Assembly (NCBI RefSeq): GCF_000444995.1 | Contig: NC_022041.1 | Location: 1,648,001 to 1,712,000, forward strand | Direction of reading: 5' to 3' | Source of the DNA: Paracoccus aminophilus JCM 7686 | GTDB taxonomy: Bacteria; Pseudomonadota; Alphaproteobacteria; Rhodobacterales; Rhodobacteraceae | Length of the DNA: 64,000 bases | In this document: piece after piece, positions 8,397-17,598 of the stretch | Layout of the letters: every line of letters begins with the position of its first letter | How positions within the stretch are numbered: the stretch's first letter is position 1 | Program-made: the position numbers and the translations under genes | The notes under the pieces: generated by a model | Told to the model about the DNA's origin: nothing | What the model saw: only the letters and a program-made list of their open reading frames with translations | The model's database searches: none

Positions 8397-10700
8397 ATGA
8401 AACAGGATGTTCAGGTCAACGGTGCCGCGCATCAGTCGATCCAGCACGACTCGGCCGAGAAACATGTCACGGGCCGGGCCGAATATACCGACGATCTGCT
8501 CGAGCCAACTGGCACGCTTCACGCCGCTTTGGGGCTCTCGAAGATCGCGCATGGCAAGATCCTGTCGATGGATCTGTCGGCGGTGCGCGCCGCACCCGGC
8601 GTGCGGATGGTGATGACGCCCGAGGATATTCCCGGCGAAAACGATGTGAGCCCGAACGGGCTGCATGACGATCCGATCTTTGCGCCGGGGCTGGTGCAGT
8701 TCTGGGGCCAGCCGGTCTTTGCCGTCGTGGCCGAGACCCGCGATCAGGCCCGCCGTGCGGCCGCCTTGGCGCGGATCGACTACGAGACCCTGCCCCACGC
8801 GCTCGATCCGATTGCGGCACGCGATGCGGGCATGGGTTATGTCTGCGAGCCGCTGACGCTGAAACGCGGCGAGGCGCGCGAGGGGTTGGATCAGGCACCG
8901 CGCAAGATCACGGGGCGTTTTACGGTCGGCGGTCAGGATCACTTCTATCTCGAGGGCCAGATCGCCATGGCGATCCCGGGCGAGGATGACGAGGTCACGA
9001 TCCATGTCTCGACCCAGCACCCGTCCGAGGTCCAGCATATGGTCGCCCATGTGCTCAATGTGCCCTCAAGCGCGGTGGTGGTGAACGTGCGCCGGATGGG
9101 TGGCGGCTTTGGCGGCAAAGAGACCCAGATGAACCTTTTCGCCTGCGTTGCCGCGATTGCCGCGAAAAAGCTGGGCCGCGCGGTGAAGATCCGTCCCGAC
9201 CGCGACGATGATATGGAGGCCACCGGCAAGCGCCATGATTTCGTGATCGATTACGAGGTCGGCTTTGATGACAACGGCAAGATCCATGCGGTCGAGGGCG
9301 ACTTCTATGCGCGCTGCGGCTTTTCGGCGGATCTTTCGGGGCCGGTCACGGACCGTGCGCTCTTTCACGCCGACAATGCCTATTACTATCCCGATGTCGA
9401 ATTGCGCTCGCATCCGATGAAGACGAATACCGTCTCGAACACTGCCTTCCGCGGCTTTGGCGGCCCGCAGGGCGTCATCCTCGCCGAGCGGCTGGTCGAG
9501 GAAATCGGCTATGCGCTTGGCCGCGATCCGCTCGAGATCCGCAAGGCCAATCTCTATCAGAACGGCCAGCTTACCCCCTATCATCAGGCGGTCGAGGATC
9601 AGATCCTGCCGCGCATCTTTGACGAGCTGGAGGCCGCGAGCGATTATCACGCGCGCCGTCAGGCGGTGCTCGACTGGAACGCCAAGGGCGGCGTGATCCG
9701 CAAGGGGATCGCGATCACCCCGGTGAAATTCGGGATCAGCTTTACGGCAACCTGGTTCAACCAGGCGGGCGCGCTCATCCATATCTATAATGACGGCTCG
9801 CTCCATCTCAACCACGGCGGCACCGAGATGGGTCAGGGTCTGAACACCAAGGTGGCGCAGGTCGTGGCCGAGGCGATGGGCGTCAATATCGAGCGCATTC
9901 GCATCACCAAGACCACGACCGAGAAAGTGCCGAATACCTCGGCGACGGCGGCCTCTTCGGGCTCGGATCTCAATGGCATGGCCGCGCTGGATGCCTGCAC
10001 CCAGCTTCTCGACCGCCTGACCGCCTTTGCCGCTGAAAAATGGGGCGTGGCGCGTGAAACCGTCTCGATCGGCGAGATCTGCTATATCGGCGACGCGCAA
10101 ATGTCCTTCGCCGAATTCATCCGCGAGGCCTATATGGCGCGGATCCAGCTCTCCGCGGCGGGCTTTTACAAAACCCCGAAAATCCATTGGAACCGCAAGA
10201 CCGGACAGGGCCGCCCCTTCTATTACTATGCCTATGGCGCGGCCTGCGCCGAGGTTTCTGTCGATACGTTGACCGGCGAATATGTCGTCGAGCGCGTCGA
10301 TGCGATCCATGATGTCGGCCGCAGCCTGAACCCGATCCTCGACAAGGGCCAGGTCGAAGGCGCCTTCATTCAGGGCATGGGCTGGCTCACGACCGAAGAG
10401 CTCTGGTGGGACGACAAGGGGCGGCTGCGCACCCATGCACCCTCGACCTACAAGATCCCGCTGGCCTCAGACCGGCCCAAGATCTTCAACGTCAGCCTCG
10501 CCGATTGGTCGGTGAACCGCGAAAAGACGATCAAACGCTCGAAAGCCGTGGGCGAGCCGCCCTTCATGCTCGGGATCTCGGTCTTCGAGGCGCTTGGCCA
10601 TGCCGTCGCCTCGGTTGCCGATTACCGCGAATGCGCAAGGCTCGACGCGCCCGCAACGCCCGAGCGCGTGCTCATGGCGATCGAGCGGTTGCGGCGATGA
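8397..10700 (+). CDS. xdhB: xanthine dehydrogenase molybdenum subunit
   Basis: 767 residues. The ATG at 8397 is chosen because GAGAGG lies just before it; an upstream in-frame ATG would overlap xdhA. It has the aldehyde oxidase/xanthine dehydrogenase hammerhead domain (VTGRAEYTDDL), the molybdopterin-binding domain (MGGGFGGKET, FRGFGGPQG) and the C-terminal catalytic Glu region KAVGEPPFMLG. It oxidises hypoxanthine to xanthine and xanthine to urate in the cytoplasm. Its stop overlaps the xdhC start (ATGA). Confidence 0.96.
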   Translation: MKQDVQVNGAAHQSIQHDSAEKHVTGRAEYTDDLLEPTGTLHAALGLSKIAHGKILSMDLSAVRAAPGVRMVMTPEDIPGENDVSPNGLHDDPIFAPGLVQFWGQPVFAVVAETRDQARRAAALARIDYETLPHALDPIAARDAGMGYVCEPLTLKRGEAREGLDQAPRKITGRFTVGGQDHFYLEGQIAMAIPGEDDEVTIHVSTQHPSEVQHMVAHVLNVPSSAVVVNVRRMGGGFGGKETQMNLFACVAAIAAKKLGRAVKIRPDRDDDMEATGKRHDFVIDYEVGFDDNGKIHAVEGDFYARCGFSADLSGPVTDRALFHADNAYYYPDVELRSHPMKTNTVSNTAFRGFGGPQGVILAERLVEEIGYALGRDPLEIRKANLYQNGQLTPYHQAVEDQILPRIFDELEAASDYHARRQAVLDWNAKGGVIRKGIAITPVKFGISFTATWFNQAGALIHIYNDGSLHLNHGGTEMGQGLNTKVAQVVAEAMGVNIERIRITKTTTEKVPNTSATAASSGSDLNGMAALDACTQLLDRLTAFAAEKWGVARETVSIGEICYIGDAQMSFAEFIREAYMARIQLSAAGFYKTPKIHWNRKTGQGRPFYYYAYGAACAEVSVDTLTGEYVVERVDAIHDVGRSLNPILDKGQVEGAFIQGMGWLTTEELWWDDKGRLRTHAPSTYKIPLASDRPKIFNVSLADWSVNREKTIKRSKAVGEPPFMLGISVFEALGHAVASVADYRECARLDAPATPERVLMAIERLRR

Positions 10701-11434
10701 TCCGCGTCCGGGTCACCTCGGCCAAAGGCTCGACCCCGCGCGAGGCGGGCGCGGAAATGTTCGTGCTCGCCCATGCCACGCGCGGCACGATCGGCGGCGG
10801 TCAGCTCGAATATATGGCGATTGACCGCGCGCGCGCCATGCTGGCGCGGGGCGAGCACCACAGCGAGATGAACATCCCCCTCGGCCCCGAAATCGGCCAA
10901 TGCTGCGGTGGTCGCGTTGCCCTCAGCCTCGACGAAATCGCAGAGCTTCCGGCCGAGCCCGAAAAGCCGCGTGTCTTCATCTTCGGGGCAGGCCATGTTG
11001 GCCGCGCACTCGGACGCGCGCTCAAGCTTCTGCCAATCGCGCCGCTTTTGATCGATCAACGCATCGAAGAACTCGCTCAGGCCTCGGACCTGCCGACCCG
11101 CCTCAGCGTGCTGCCCGAAGCAGATTTGCGCGACGCCCCCCAGGGAAGCTCTTATCTCATCCTGACCCATGACCACGCCCTCGATTTCCTGCTCGCCGCC
11201 GAGGCCCTCAAACGCCAGGATGCCCCCTATATCGGCATGATCGGCTCAGCCACCAAACGCGCCCAATTCCAGCGCTTCGCCCGCAGCCAAGGCGTCGACC
11301 CAAGCCGCCTCACCTGCCCGATCGGCGCAGGGGCTTGCCATGACAAGCGCCCCGAAATCATCGCCGCGCTGACCGCCGCCGAGCTGATCACAAGGCTCAC
11401 CTCCCCGGTTTCTTCATCAGAAAAATACCCATGA
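10697..11434 (+). CDS. xdhC: XdhC molybdenum cofactor insertion chaperone
   Basis: 245 residues, starting inside the xdhB stop (ATGA). The N-terminal XdhC domain shows SAKGSTPREAGAEMFV and GTIGGGQLEY; the C-terminal Rossmann domain shows IFGAGHVGRALG and IGMIGSATKRAQF. XdhC binds molybdopterin, oversees its sulfuration and inserts it into XdhB. The protein is slightly shorter at the N terminus than many XdhC sequences, but the coupled start leaves little doubt. Confidence 0.93.
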   Translation: MIRVRVTSAKGSTPREAGAEMFVLAHATRGTIGGGQLEYMAIDRARAMLARGEHHSEMNIPLGPEIGQCCGGRVALSLDEIAELPAEPEKPRVFIFGAGHVGRALGRALKLLPIAPLLIDQRIEELAQASDLPTRLSVLPEADLRDAPQGSSYLILTHDHALDFLLAAEALKRQDAPYIGMIGSATKRAQFQRFARSQGVDPSRLTCPIGAGACHDKRPEIIAALTAAELITRLTSPVSSSEKYP

Positions 11435-12714
11435 AACATCTCATCCGAGGCCGGACTCTCAGCTTTCACGCGGATCCGGCAACCACCGAACATGCCTATC
11501 GCTACATCGAAGATGGCGCGATCGTGGTCGAAAACGGCAAGATCCTTGCGATCGGCGGCTATGAAGATCTTGCCGATGCGGCTCTGCCCGAAACCGATCA
11601 CCGTCCGCATCTGATCCTGCCAGGCTTCATCGACACCCATCTGCATTTTCCGCAAGTGCAGGTGATCGCAAGCTGGGGCGCCCAGCTGTTGGATTGGCTC
11701 AACATCTATACTTTCCCCGAAGAGACCCGTTTCGCCGATCCCCGGCACGCGACGCGGATGGCGGGCAAGTTCCTCGACCTGCTGCTTTCCCATGGCACGA
11801 CTTCGGCGGTCGCTTTCTGCTCAAGCCATAAAGCCAGTGCGACCGCCCTCTTCACCGCCGCCGAAGCTCGCAATATGGCGATGATCGCGGGCAAGGTGAT
11901 GATGGACCGCAATGCGCCCGCGGGCGTGCTCGACACGCCGCAGACAAGCTATGACGACAGCCTCGCGCTCATCCGCGACTGGCATGGGCGCGGTCGCCAG
12001 CTTTACGCGATCTCTCCACGCTTCGCGATCACTTCGACCCCGGGCCAGCTCGAAGCGGCGGGCGCTTTGGCGCGAGAGTTCCCGGATTGCCATATCCAGA
12101 CGCATCTGTCGGAAAACAAAGCGGAAATCGCCTATACGCTCGAGCTCTACCCGCAGGCGCGCGACTACCTCGATATCTATGAAACCTATGGCCTGCTCAG
12201 CCCCAAGACGCTTCTCGGCCATTCGATCCATCTTGAGCCGCGCGAGATAGCCCGCATGGCCGAGACCGGCAGCCGCGCGGTGTTCTGCCCGACCTCGAAC
12301 CTCTTTCTGGGCTCGGGCCTCTTTGACGCCGAGGGTTTGCGTGACGCTGGCGTCGTCAGCGGCATCGCCACCGATATCGGCGGCGGCACCAGCTATTCGA
12401 TGCTGCAAACCCTGAATGAGGGCTACAAGATCTTGCAGTTGCGCGGCCAGAAACTTCACCCCTTCGCCGCTTTCCATTGGGCCACGCGCGGCAACGCCTT
12501 GGCGCTCGGCCTCGAAAACCGCATCGGCACGCTTGATCCCGGCACCGACGCCGATTTCGTGATCCTCGACGCCCGAGCGACCCCCGCCATGGCACTGCGC
12601 ATGGAGCGCGCCGAGACCCTCGCCGAAGAGCTTTTCGTGCTGCAAATCATGGGAGACGACCGCGCCGTGGCCCAGACCTATGTCGCTGGAAAGCCGATGC
12701 TGACGCGTGGGTAA
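11431..12714 (+). CDS. guaD: guanine deaminase
   Basis: 427 residues, start overlapping xdhC by 4 bases. Amidohydrolase with the GuaD metal motif DTHLHFPQVQ, then THLSENKAEI, GHSIHLEPRE and the Asp in ATDIGGGTSYS. It deaminates guanine to xanthine, the substrate of the dehydrogenase encoded just before it. The four overlapping genes xdhA-xdhB-xdhC-guaD form one transcription unit for guanine/hypoxanthine to urate. No clear terminator follows; decayed mobile DNA begins about 90 bases later. Confidence 0.95.
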   Translation: MKHLIRGRTLSFHADPATTEHAYRYIEDGAIVVENGKILAIGGYEDLADAALPETDHRPHLILPGFIDTHLHFPQVQVIASWGAQLLDWLNIYTFPEETRFADPRHATRMAGKFLDLLLSHGTTSAVAFCSSHKASATALFTAAEARNMAMIAGKVMMDRNAPAGVLDTPQTSYDDSLALIRDWHGRGRQLYAISPRFAITSTPGQLEAAGALAREFPDCHIQTHLSENKAEIAYTLELYPQARDYLDIYETYGLLSPKTLLGHSIHLEPREIARMAETGSRAVFCPTSNLFLGSGLFDAEGLRDAGVVSGIATDIGGGTSYSMLQTLNEGYKILQLRGQKLHPFAAFHWATRGNALALGLENRIGTLDPGTDADFVILDARATPAMALRMERAETLAEELFVLQIMGDDRAVAQTYVAGKPMLTRG

Positions 12715-12805
12715 GGAGATGCTGCCAAAAAAAGGGGAAGCATGCGCAAACGGAAGCAATAGCGTGCGCAAAGGCGTCGAGAGAAATTTGCGCGGGTCGC
12801 TTGAT

Positions 12806-13346
12806 TTAGGTGGGCAGATGGGCGACGTCGGCGCGGGAGTAGATCCTCGCGCTGCCGCCTGTCGGGCATATCCCGCTGGCATCCAGCCGCGCTTGAAGCT
12901 CGCTCCACGCCAGACGCGCTGTAACGCCCAGAGTGCGAAAACTGATAAACTGATCATGGAATGCCGCGCGGTCGGCGGCGCTCATCCGCACCTGCGCTCC
13001 GCCTCGCAGCCCGCGCACCTGCCGGCAGGAAAGGCCATTCCGGCGAACAAAGGTCAGGAACTCGCTCGGCCGCAACCCTTGCGAATAGGCAAAGGCATCC
13101 AAAGAAATCGCCTCACCTTCCTGCCCGACATGCCCGAGATTCACCAAAACGGAAGCAAAGCCCGAGCGCTGCACATATTTGCCCACCCGCGCCAACCGGC
13201 CAGAGCGAATGCTTTCAATAATCTCGGGAAAGGTCATCTCCAATCTGGCCGATGCTTCGCTCAGACTGCACCAATCATGTATGGCCACGTAAATCGGTTC
13301 GGCACCGAGCAAAAGCTCGTCGATCAGATCCTGCGCTGCCCAAGAG
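12806..13346 (-). pseudogene. TniQ-like C-terminal fragment cut by IS end
   Basis: The reading frame is open from the IS-type end at 13347 down to a TAA at 12806 but has no convincing start; the first ATG is at 13312. The protein has two helix-turn-helix-like stretches (LSEASARLEMTFPEIIESI and LRPSEFLTFVRRNG) and ends YSRADVAHLPT. This looks like the C-terminal part of TniQ/TnsD-type transposition target proteins, but the match is from memory of the family and weak. A probable TniQ N-terminal fragment lies on the same strand near 19 kb, so the two may be halves of one gene. Confidence 0.45.
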
Positions 13347-13420
13347 TGTCAATCGGCACGCAAAACTGACCCCTTATCGGCGCGCAATATTGACCCCCTT
13401 GATGCGGTTTGCGGCGGGGC
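13347..13420. mobile_element. IS21-type element end (two tandem terminal repeats)
   Basis: Begins TGTCA and contains two adjacent 24-25-base repeats, 13352-13375 and 13376-13400, each of the form ATCGGC-n-CGCAA-n-TGACCCC. Iterated terminal repeats of this kind are typical of IS21-family ends. No istA/istB genes remain: hyuB sequence starts immediately on the right and the TniQ-like fragment on the left. Confidence 0.7.
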
Positions 13421-14509
13421 CAGCGCCCGGATAATCAGGTCAATCATGCGATTGCATTGCGTGAAACGCGCCTCGGCCGAGGCAGGCGCACGCGGGTTGA
13501 AGATCGACCCCAGCGGTGCCGTCACTTTGATCGGCCGAAATGAGCCTTCATTTGAGGGCGCGCGCATGTCTGAGGTCGCGGAATCCAGCAGCAATTTGCG
13601 GAACGCCGCGAAGGCAGCAACCTTGGTCGAGCCCTCGAAGGGAACGTTATAGGCCGTCGGGGTCTGATCGGCCGAGCCGGTCAGATCGACCTCGACCTCG
13701 TCGCCCCGCACGCGCAAAGTGACCATGACCTTCAGCCGCTTGTCGCGGTTGCGACCATCATCATCAAGCCAACCCTCGGCGCTGTAATCGCCATCGGGGA
13801 TCTCCGAGATCCGATTTCGGGTCAGTCGTTCAGCATAATCCATTAGCTGATTGGCGGCGGAGAAGACCACATTCTCGCCGTATTTCTCGATCAGTTCGAC
13901 GAAGCGCTTGGCGCCAAGCCGGGCCGAGGCGACCTGCGCCTCGATATCCATGACCAGCTGACCCGCCGCCCGCGAATTACGGCGAATATAGTTCCACATG
14001 GCATTGTTCGGCTCGCCCTTGCGGTAAAGCTTCGTGCCAGCAAACAACATCCCCTCGGCATAGACATCGGGAACATCGATAATCAGACCCGGCGTCGCCG
14101 CACCGATATCGACGTGATGCGCGGTATTTCCGGCAAATCCAATCAGGCGGTTGTGCAGAAAAATCGGAACCACGATCGCAAGATCCGGCGTGTGCGAAGA
14201 GCCATAATAGGGGTGGTTGTGGACGACCACATCGCCCTCGTACCACTCGCCATCCTCGAGCGTTTCGGCAATCCCGCGCAGATAGGCAGGGATAGAACCG
14301 ATATGCATCGGCGTCGATTCAGATTCGCATAGCGTATTGAAGTTTATGTCAAAAAGACCCGCACCAAGATCCTGACTTTCGCGGATAATCGAGGAAAAGG
14401 ACATTCTATAAAGAACATGGCCCATTTCCTCGGCGATGGTTTCAAAGGCACCACGGATCACTTGCAAGGTGATTGGATCGACTTCGGTGATTTTGCTCAT
14501 GTCGTTCAT
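13421..14509 (-). pseudogene. hyuB: hydantoinase subunit B, truncated by IS end
   Basis: About 363 residues of an HyuB/N-methylhydantoinase B protein that is normally about 550-600 long. The start at 14509 is placed by GGGAG upstream and lies one base after the hyuA stop; 14500 is an alternative. Family landmarks are ITLQVIRGAFETIAEEMG, NHPYYGSSHTPDLAI and ARFTQCNRMIDLIIRALAP. Homology stops after ALAP and the frame then runs through the IS21-type end (stop about 13349). HyuB and HyuA together form an ATP-dependent hydantoinase, so the loss of about a third of HyuB probably inactivates the enzyme. Confidence 0.85.
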
Positions 14510-14510
14510 G

Positions 14511-16589
14511 TCATGCTCCCAAAGTGCGGATGCGGGTGTTGCCATAGTCCAGCGTCTCGGCGACGTAGCCGGGCGGAACCAAGGTGGTCGAATTGTGCTG
14601 GATCAGGATCGCCGGGCCGGGCACCTTGTCGCCTGCGAAAAGCTTGGTGCGGTCATAGCGCGGCGTTTCCAGCGTCTGGCCGTCGTCGAAAGTCGTCGGA
14701 CGCACAAACATCAGTGCGCGATCGATGCTGGTGCCGTCCGCCTGGGCGATCTTCGGGATCTCGATCCGACGGACCGAGGCCGATCCAATGACCCGCACGG
14801 TGATCAGCTCGACCTCGGCCTCGGGATAGGCATAGCCGTAGTCGCGCTTATGGGCCTCATGGAAGCTATCGGTGATCTGGCGCTTGTTGTCCTGCGTTAC
14901 CTTGCCCTCTGGCATGTCGGCCCGCAGCTCGAACCCCTGCCCCTGATAGCGACATTCGGCGATGACCATCAGCTGCTGGTCAGCACGGGGAATATCGTCG
15001 GCGTCAAGTTCGGCCTGCACCCGCGTGCGAAGCGTGGTGACAACGGTGTTGATACGCTCGATCTCTTGGTCCGTCGCCTTGTTTAGCTCAACCAAACCCG
15101 CCTTTGTGTGTTCGTATTGCAAGTCGGTCTTCAGCAAACCGACCGCCGCTGTGATACCGGGCGCGACGGGAACGATCACGTCACGGGCAGATACCGCCTC
15201 GGCCAAAGCGACTCCATGCAGCGGGCCTGCCCCGCCAAAAGGCATGATCGAGAATTCGCGCGGGTCCAATCCGCGCGCGACGGAGTTAGATCGGATTGCC
15301 AGCGCCATATTGTTGTTGATGATCCGAATAATCCCAAGAGCCGCGTCTTTGACCGACATGCCCAAGGGCTTTGCGATCTTTTCTTCGACGGCCTCTCTTG
15401 CAAGCTGCGCATCAAGACCAAGATCGCCGCCAAGCGCCATATCCGGGTCAAGACGGCCCAGCACGATCTGCGCATCGGTGACGGTTGGCTCGACCCCGCC
15501 ACGTCCGTAACACGCAGGCCCCGGCTCGGACCCGGCAGAGCGCGGCCCGACGTTGAATGCGCCCGCCTCATCGATAAACGCGACAGATCCTCCACCCGCG
15601 CCAATCGTCACCAAATCAATCATCGGCGTCAAAACTGGATGCCCGGAGACATAGGTATCGCGCGGGTTCATGATCTTGACCGCGCCACCGGGAATGGTCG
15701 AGATGTCGGCAGACGTGCCGCCAATATCGACAGTGATGATGTTCGGGACGCCGGCCATATCCCCCTCAGAGGCGCCACCAATCACGCCCCCCGCAGGCCC
15801 CGACATCAGAATGCGGACGGGACGGCGCGCACAGGCATCGACCGTCGAAACCCCACCATTTGACTGCATGATCCGCAGTTTCGAGGTAACGCCCGCCTCG
15901 CGCAGTTTCGCATCAAGATCGCGCAGATAATAGGCCGTCTTGGGGCCGACATAGCAATTCATGGCCGCCGTCGAGAAGCGCTCGTATTCGCGCATCACAT
16001 TCGCCAGTTCGCTAGAGATGGTGACGTAGGCTTCGGGCATTTCCTCTAGGACGATCTCCTTGGCGCGCTGCTCATGGGCATCGTTGAGGAAGCTGAACAT
16101 GAAGCCGATGACGATCGAATTGATCCCGCGCTTCCGGAAAAGCGTGCAGGCACGACGCACCGCGTCTTCATCCAGCGGGGTCTCGATCAGACCCGCAGGC
16201 GGAAGAATGCGTTCAGGGATCGAAATCCGGTTCCGACGCTTGACCAGGGGCTGGCTTTGCCACGGCACGTCAAAATGCAGCGAGAAATTATAGGGGCGTT
16301 TGTGACGACCGATATGCAGGATGTCGCGGAACCCCTCGGTGGTCAGCATCCCGCATTCGCTGCCGTTATGCTCGATCGTGATATTCGTTGCCGTGGTCGT
16401 GCCATGGACGATCAACTCGACCTCTGCGGCCTCGATCCCTGCCCGTTCGCAGATCCCGCGCACCCCGTCGACCACGCCAATCGATTGATTTTTCAAGGTC
16501 GTTGGGACTTTGTGATAAAAGACACCCTTCGAGCATTCCAGCACGAGATCCGTATTCGTGCCCCCCACATCGACGCCAATTCTGGCCAT
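14511..16589 (-). CDS. hyuA: hydantoinase/N-methylhydantoinase subunit A
   Basis: 692 residues, full family length. The N-terminal ATPase-type (actin-like) fold shows RIGVDVGGTNTDLVL and VHGTTTATNITIEHNG; further on are VDIGGTSADIS and MPFGGAGPLHG, all hallmarks of HyuA/oxoprolinase A. With HyuB it opens hydantoins or N-methylhydantoin using ATP. The adjacent N-carbamoylsarcosine-amidase-like gene points to N-methylhydantoin. The gene itself appears intact although its partner is truncated. About 130 bases separate it from the upstream amidase gene. Confidence 0.93.
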   Translation of the reverse strand: MARIGVDVGGTNTDLVLECSKGVFYHKVPTTLKNQSIGVVDGVRGICERAGIEAAEVELIVHGTTTATNITIEHNGSECGMLTTEGFRDILHIGRHKRPYNFSLHFDVPWQSQPLVKRRNRISIPERILPPAGLIETPLDEDAVRRACTLFRKRGINSIVIGFMFSFLNDAHEQRAKEIVLEEMPEAYVTISSELANVMREYERFSTAAMNCYVGPKTAYYLRDLDAKLREAGVTSKLRIMQSNGGVSTVDACARRPVRILMSGPAGGVIGGASEGDMAGVPNIITVDIGGTSADISTIPGGAVKIMNPRDTYVSGHPVLTPMIDLVTIGAGGGSVAFIDEAGAFNVGPRSAGSEPGPACYGRGGVEPTVTDAQIVLGRLDPDMALGGDLGLDAQLAREAVEEKIAKPLGMSVKDAALGIIRIINNNMALAIRSNSVARGLDPREFSIMPFGGAGPLHGVALAEAVSARDVIVPVAPGITAAVGLLKTDLQYEHTKAGLVELNKATDQEIERINTVVTTLRTRVQAELDADDIPRADQQLMVIAECRYQGQGFELRADMPEGKVTQDNKRQITDSFHEAHKRDYGYAYPEAEVELITVRVIGSASVRRIEIPKIAQADGTSIDRALMFVRPTTFDDGQTLETPRYDRTKLFAGDKVPGPAILIQHNSTTLVPPGYVAETLDYGNTRIRTLGA

Positions 16590-16719
16590 ATTCCTCCTCC
16601 TTCATTCACCGGCACTTGGGCACGCCGAAGGGCGCGACGTTTCCGAACCGGGCGCATGGCCGGGCATTCTGCCCCGGATCAGTGATCCTCGCGCCCAAGG
16701 CTGGACGCGAGGTGGGCGC

Positions 16720-17442
16720 TCACTCTGCGGCGACGGCGGTCTGGGCGAGGCCATCGATATAGGCGACGCATTCATCGACGGTGTGGACGTCGCCGAATTT
16801 CGCGTCGATATCGAAAAGGTTCCAGGCAACCGCCCCCGGCACGCGATCTCCGATCGCTTCCTTGACCGCGATGGTGCGGAAGCCGTCGGCGATGCCATCG
16901 CAGATCGTCTGACGCACACAGGCGCAGGCGGTAACGCCGGTCACAAGGATCGTATCGACGCCATTCGCCCGCAGAATGCCCGCAAGTTCAGTGCCGTGGA
17001 AGGACGAGGCGCGTTTCTTCAGCAGCGTATATTCACCCGGCACCGGTGCGATGCGGCTGTCGATGGCCCAAAGCTCGGGTTTCGCCAGATCGACGACATC
17101 GACCGGGATCTTGTCGTGCCAAAGCCCCATATCTGTGAAAGGCGCATTGCGATCGGTGATCTCATAGGCGGTGGTGACATGGATCACCGGCAGGTTCTGC
17201 GCGCGGAACGCCTTCAAAAGCTTCTGCATGCCGGGAATGATTTCATTATCCATCTTCTCCTGATCGCAGGTGAAGGGATTGCCGGGACGGGTCCAGGCAT
17301 TTGCCAGATCGACACTGACCAGCGCCGGACGCTTGCCGAAACCGACACGGCGCTGAAAGCCGCGATCCTGATAAAGTTTGCTTGCCGTGTCAAAAGCCTG
17401 CTGCAAAAGCCGGTCGAGTTCCTTGGCGTCAACGTCGCTCAT
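16720..17442 (-). CDS. isochorismatase-family amidase, probably N-carbamoylsarcosine amidase
   Basis: 240 residues. The ATG at 17442 is chosen over the one at 17466 because AAGGAGAAGAAG stands right before it. The cysteine-hydrolase triad is visible as Asp45 (SVDLANAW), a Lys at 142/143 (LLKKRASSF) and Cys175 (TACACVRQT). N-carbamoylsarcosine amidase makes sarcosine, CO2 and ammonia from the product of N-methylhydantoinase, which HyuA/HyuB encoded downstream would form. A carbamoyl-amino-acid amidase of other specificity is the alternative. Confidence 0.8.
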   Translation of the reverse strand: MSDVDAKELDRLLQQAFDTASKLYQDRGFQRRVGFGKRPALVSVDLANAWTRPGNPFTCDQEKMDNEIIPGMQKLLKAFRAQNLPVIHVTTAYEITDRNAPFTDMGLWHDKIPVDVVDLAKPELWAIDSRIAPVPGEYTLLKKRASSFHGTELAGILRANGVDTILVTGVTACACVRQTICDGIADGFRTIAVKEAIGDRVPGAVAWNLFDIDAKFGDVHTVDECVAYIDGLAQTAVAAE

Positions 17443-17532
17443 CTTCTTCTCCTTGATATGAAGCATCGGCGGGATCTCACCCGCTTGCCGTCATAATCAG
17501 GTCATGATTGACGCGACGGAATTGGTATGTGA

Positions 17533-17546
17533 GCAATTATTATTGC
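17533..17546. promoter_or_regulatory. palindromic operator between amidase operon and lysR
   Basis: Perfect dyad GCAAT-TATT-ATTGC in an AT-rich spacer between the two divergent genes; centred about 60 bases before the LysR start. Typical position and size for a LysR autoregulatory site. Confidence 0.55.
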
Positions 17547-17598
17547 AAAAAATGCATCAACGATACCGACCGCAATCGCATCCAGAAAGTTCCCGCCT

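Noticed and set aside
9066..10436. 456-residue minus-strand ORF inside xdhB
   Set aside because: Antisense shadow; xdhB has all family motifs over the same bases.
13347..13400. Tandem repeats as a CRISPR array
   Set aside because: Only two adjacent copies with no spacer; pattern fits IS21 termini.
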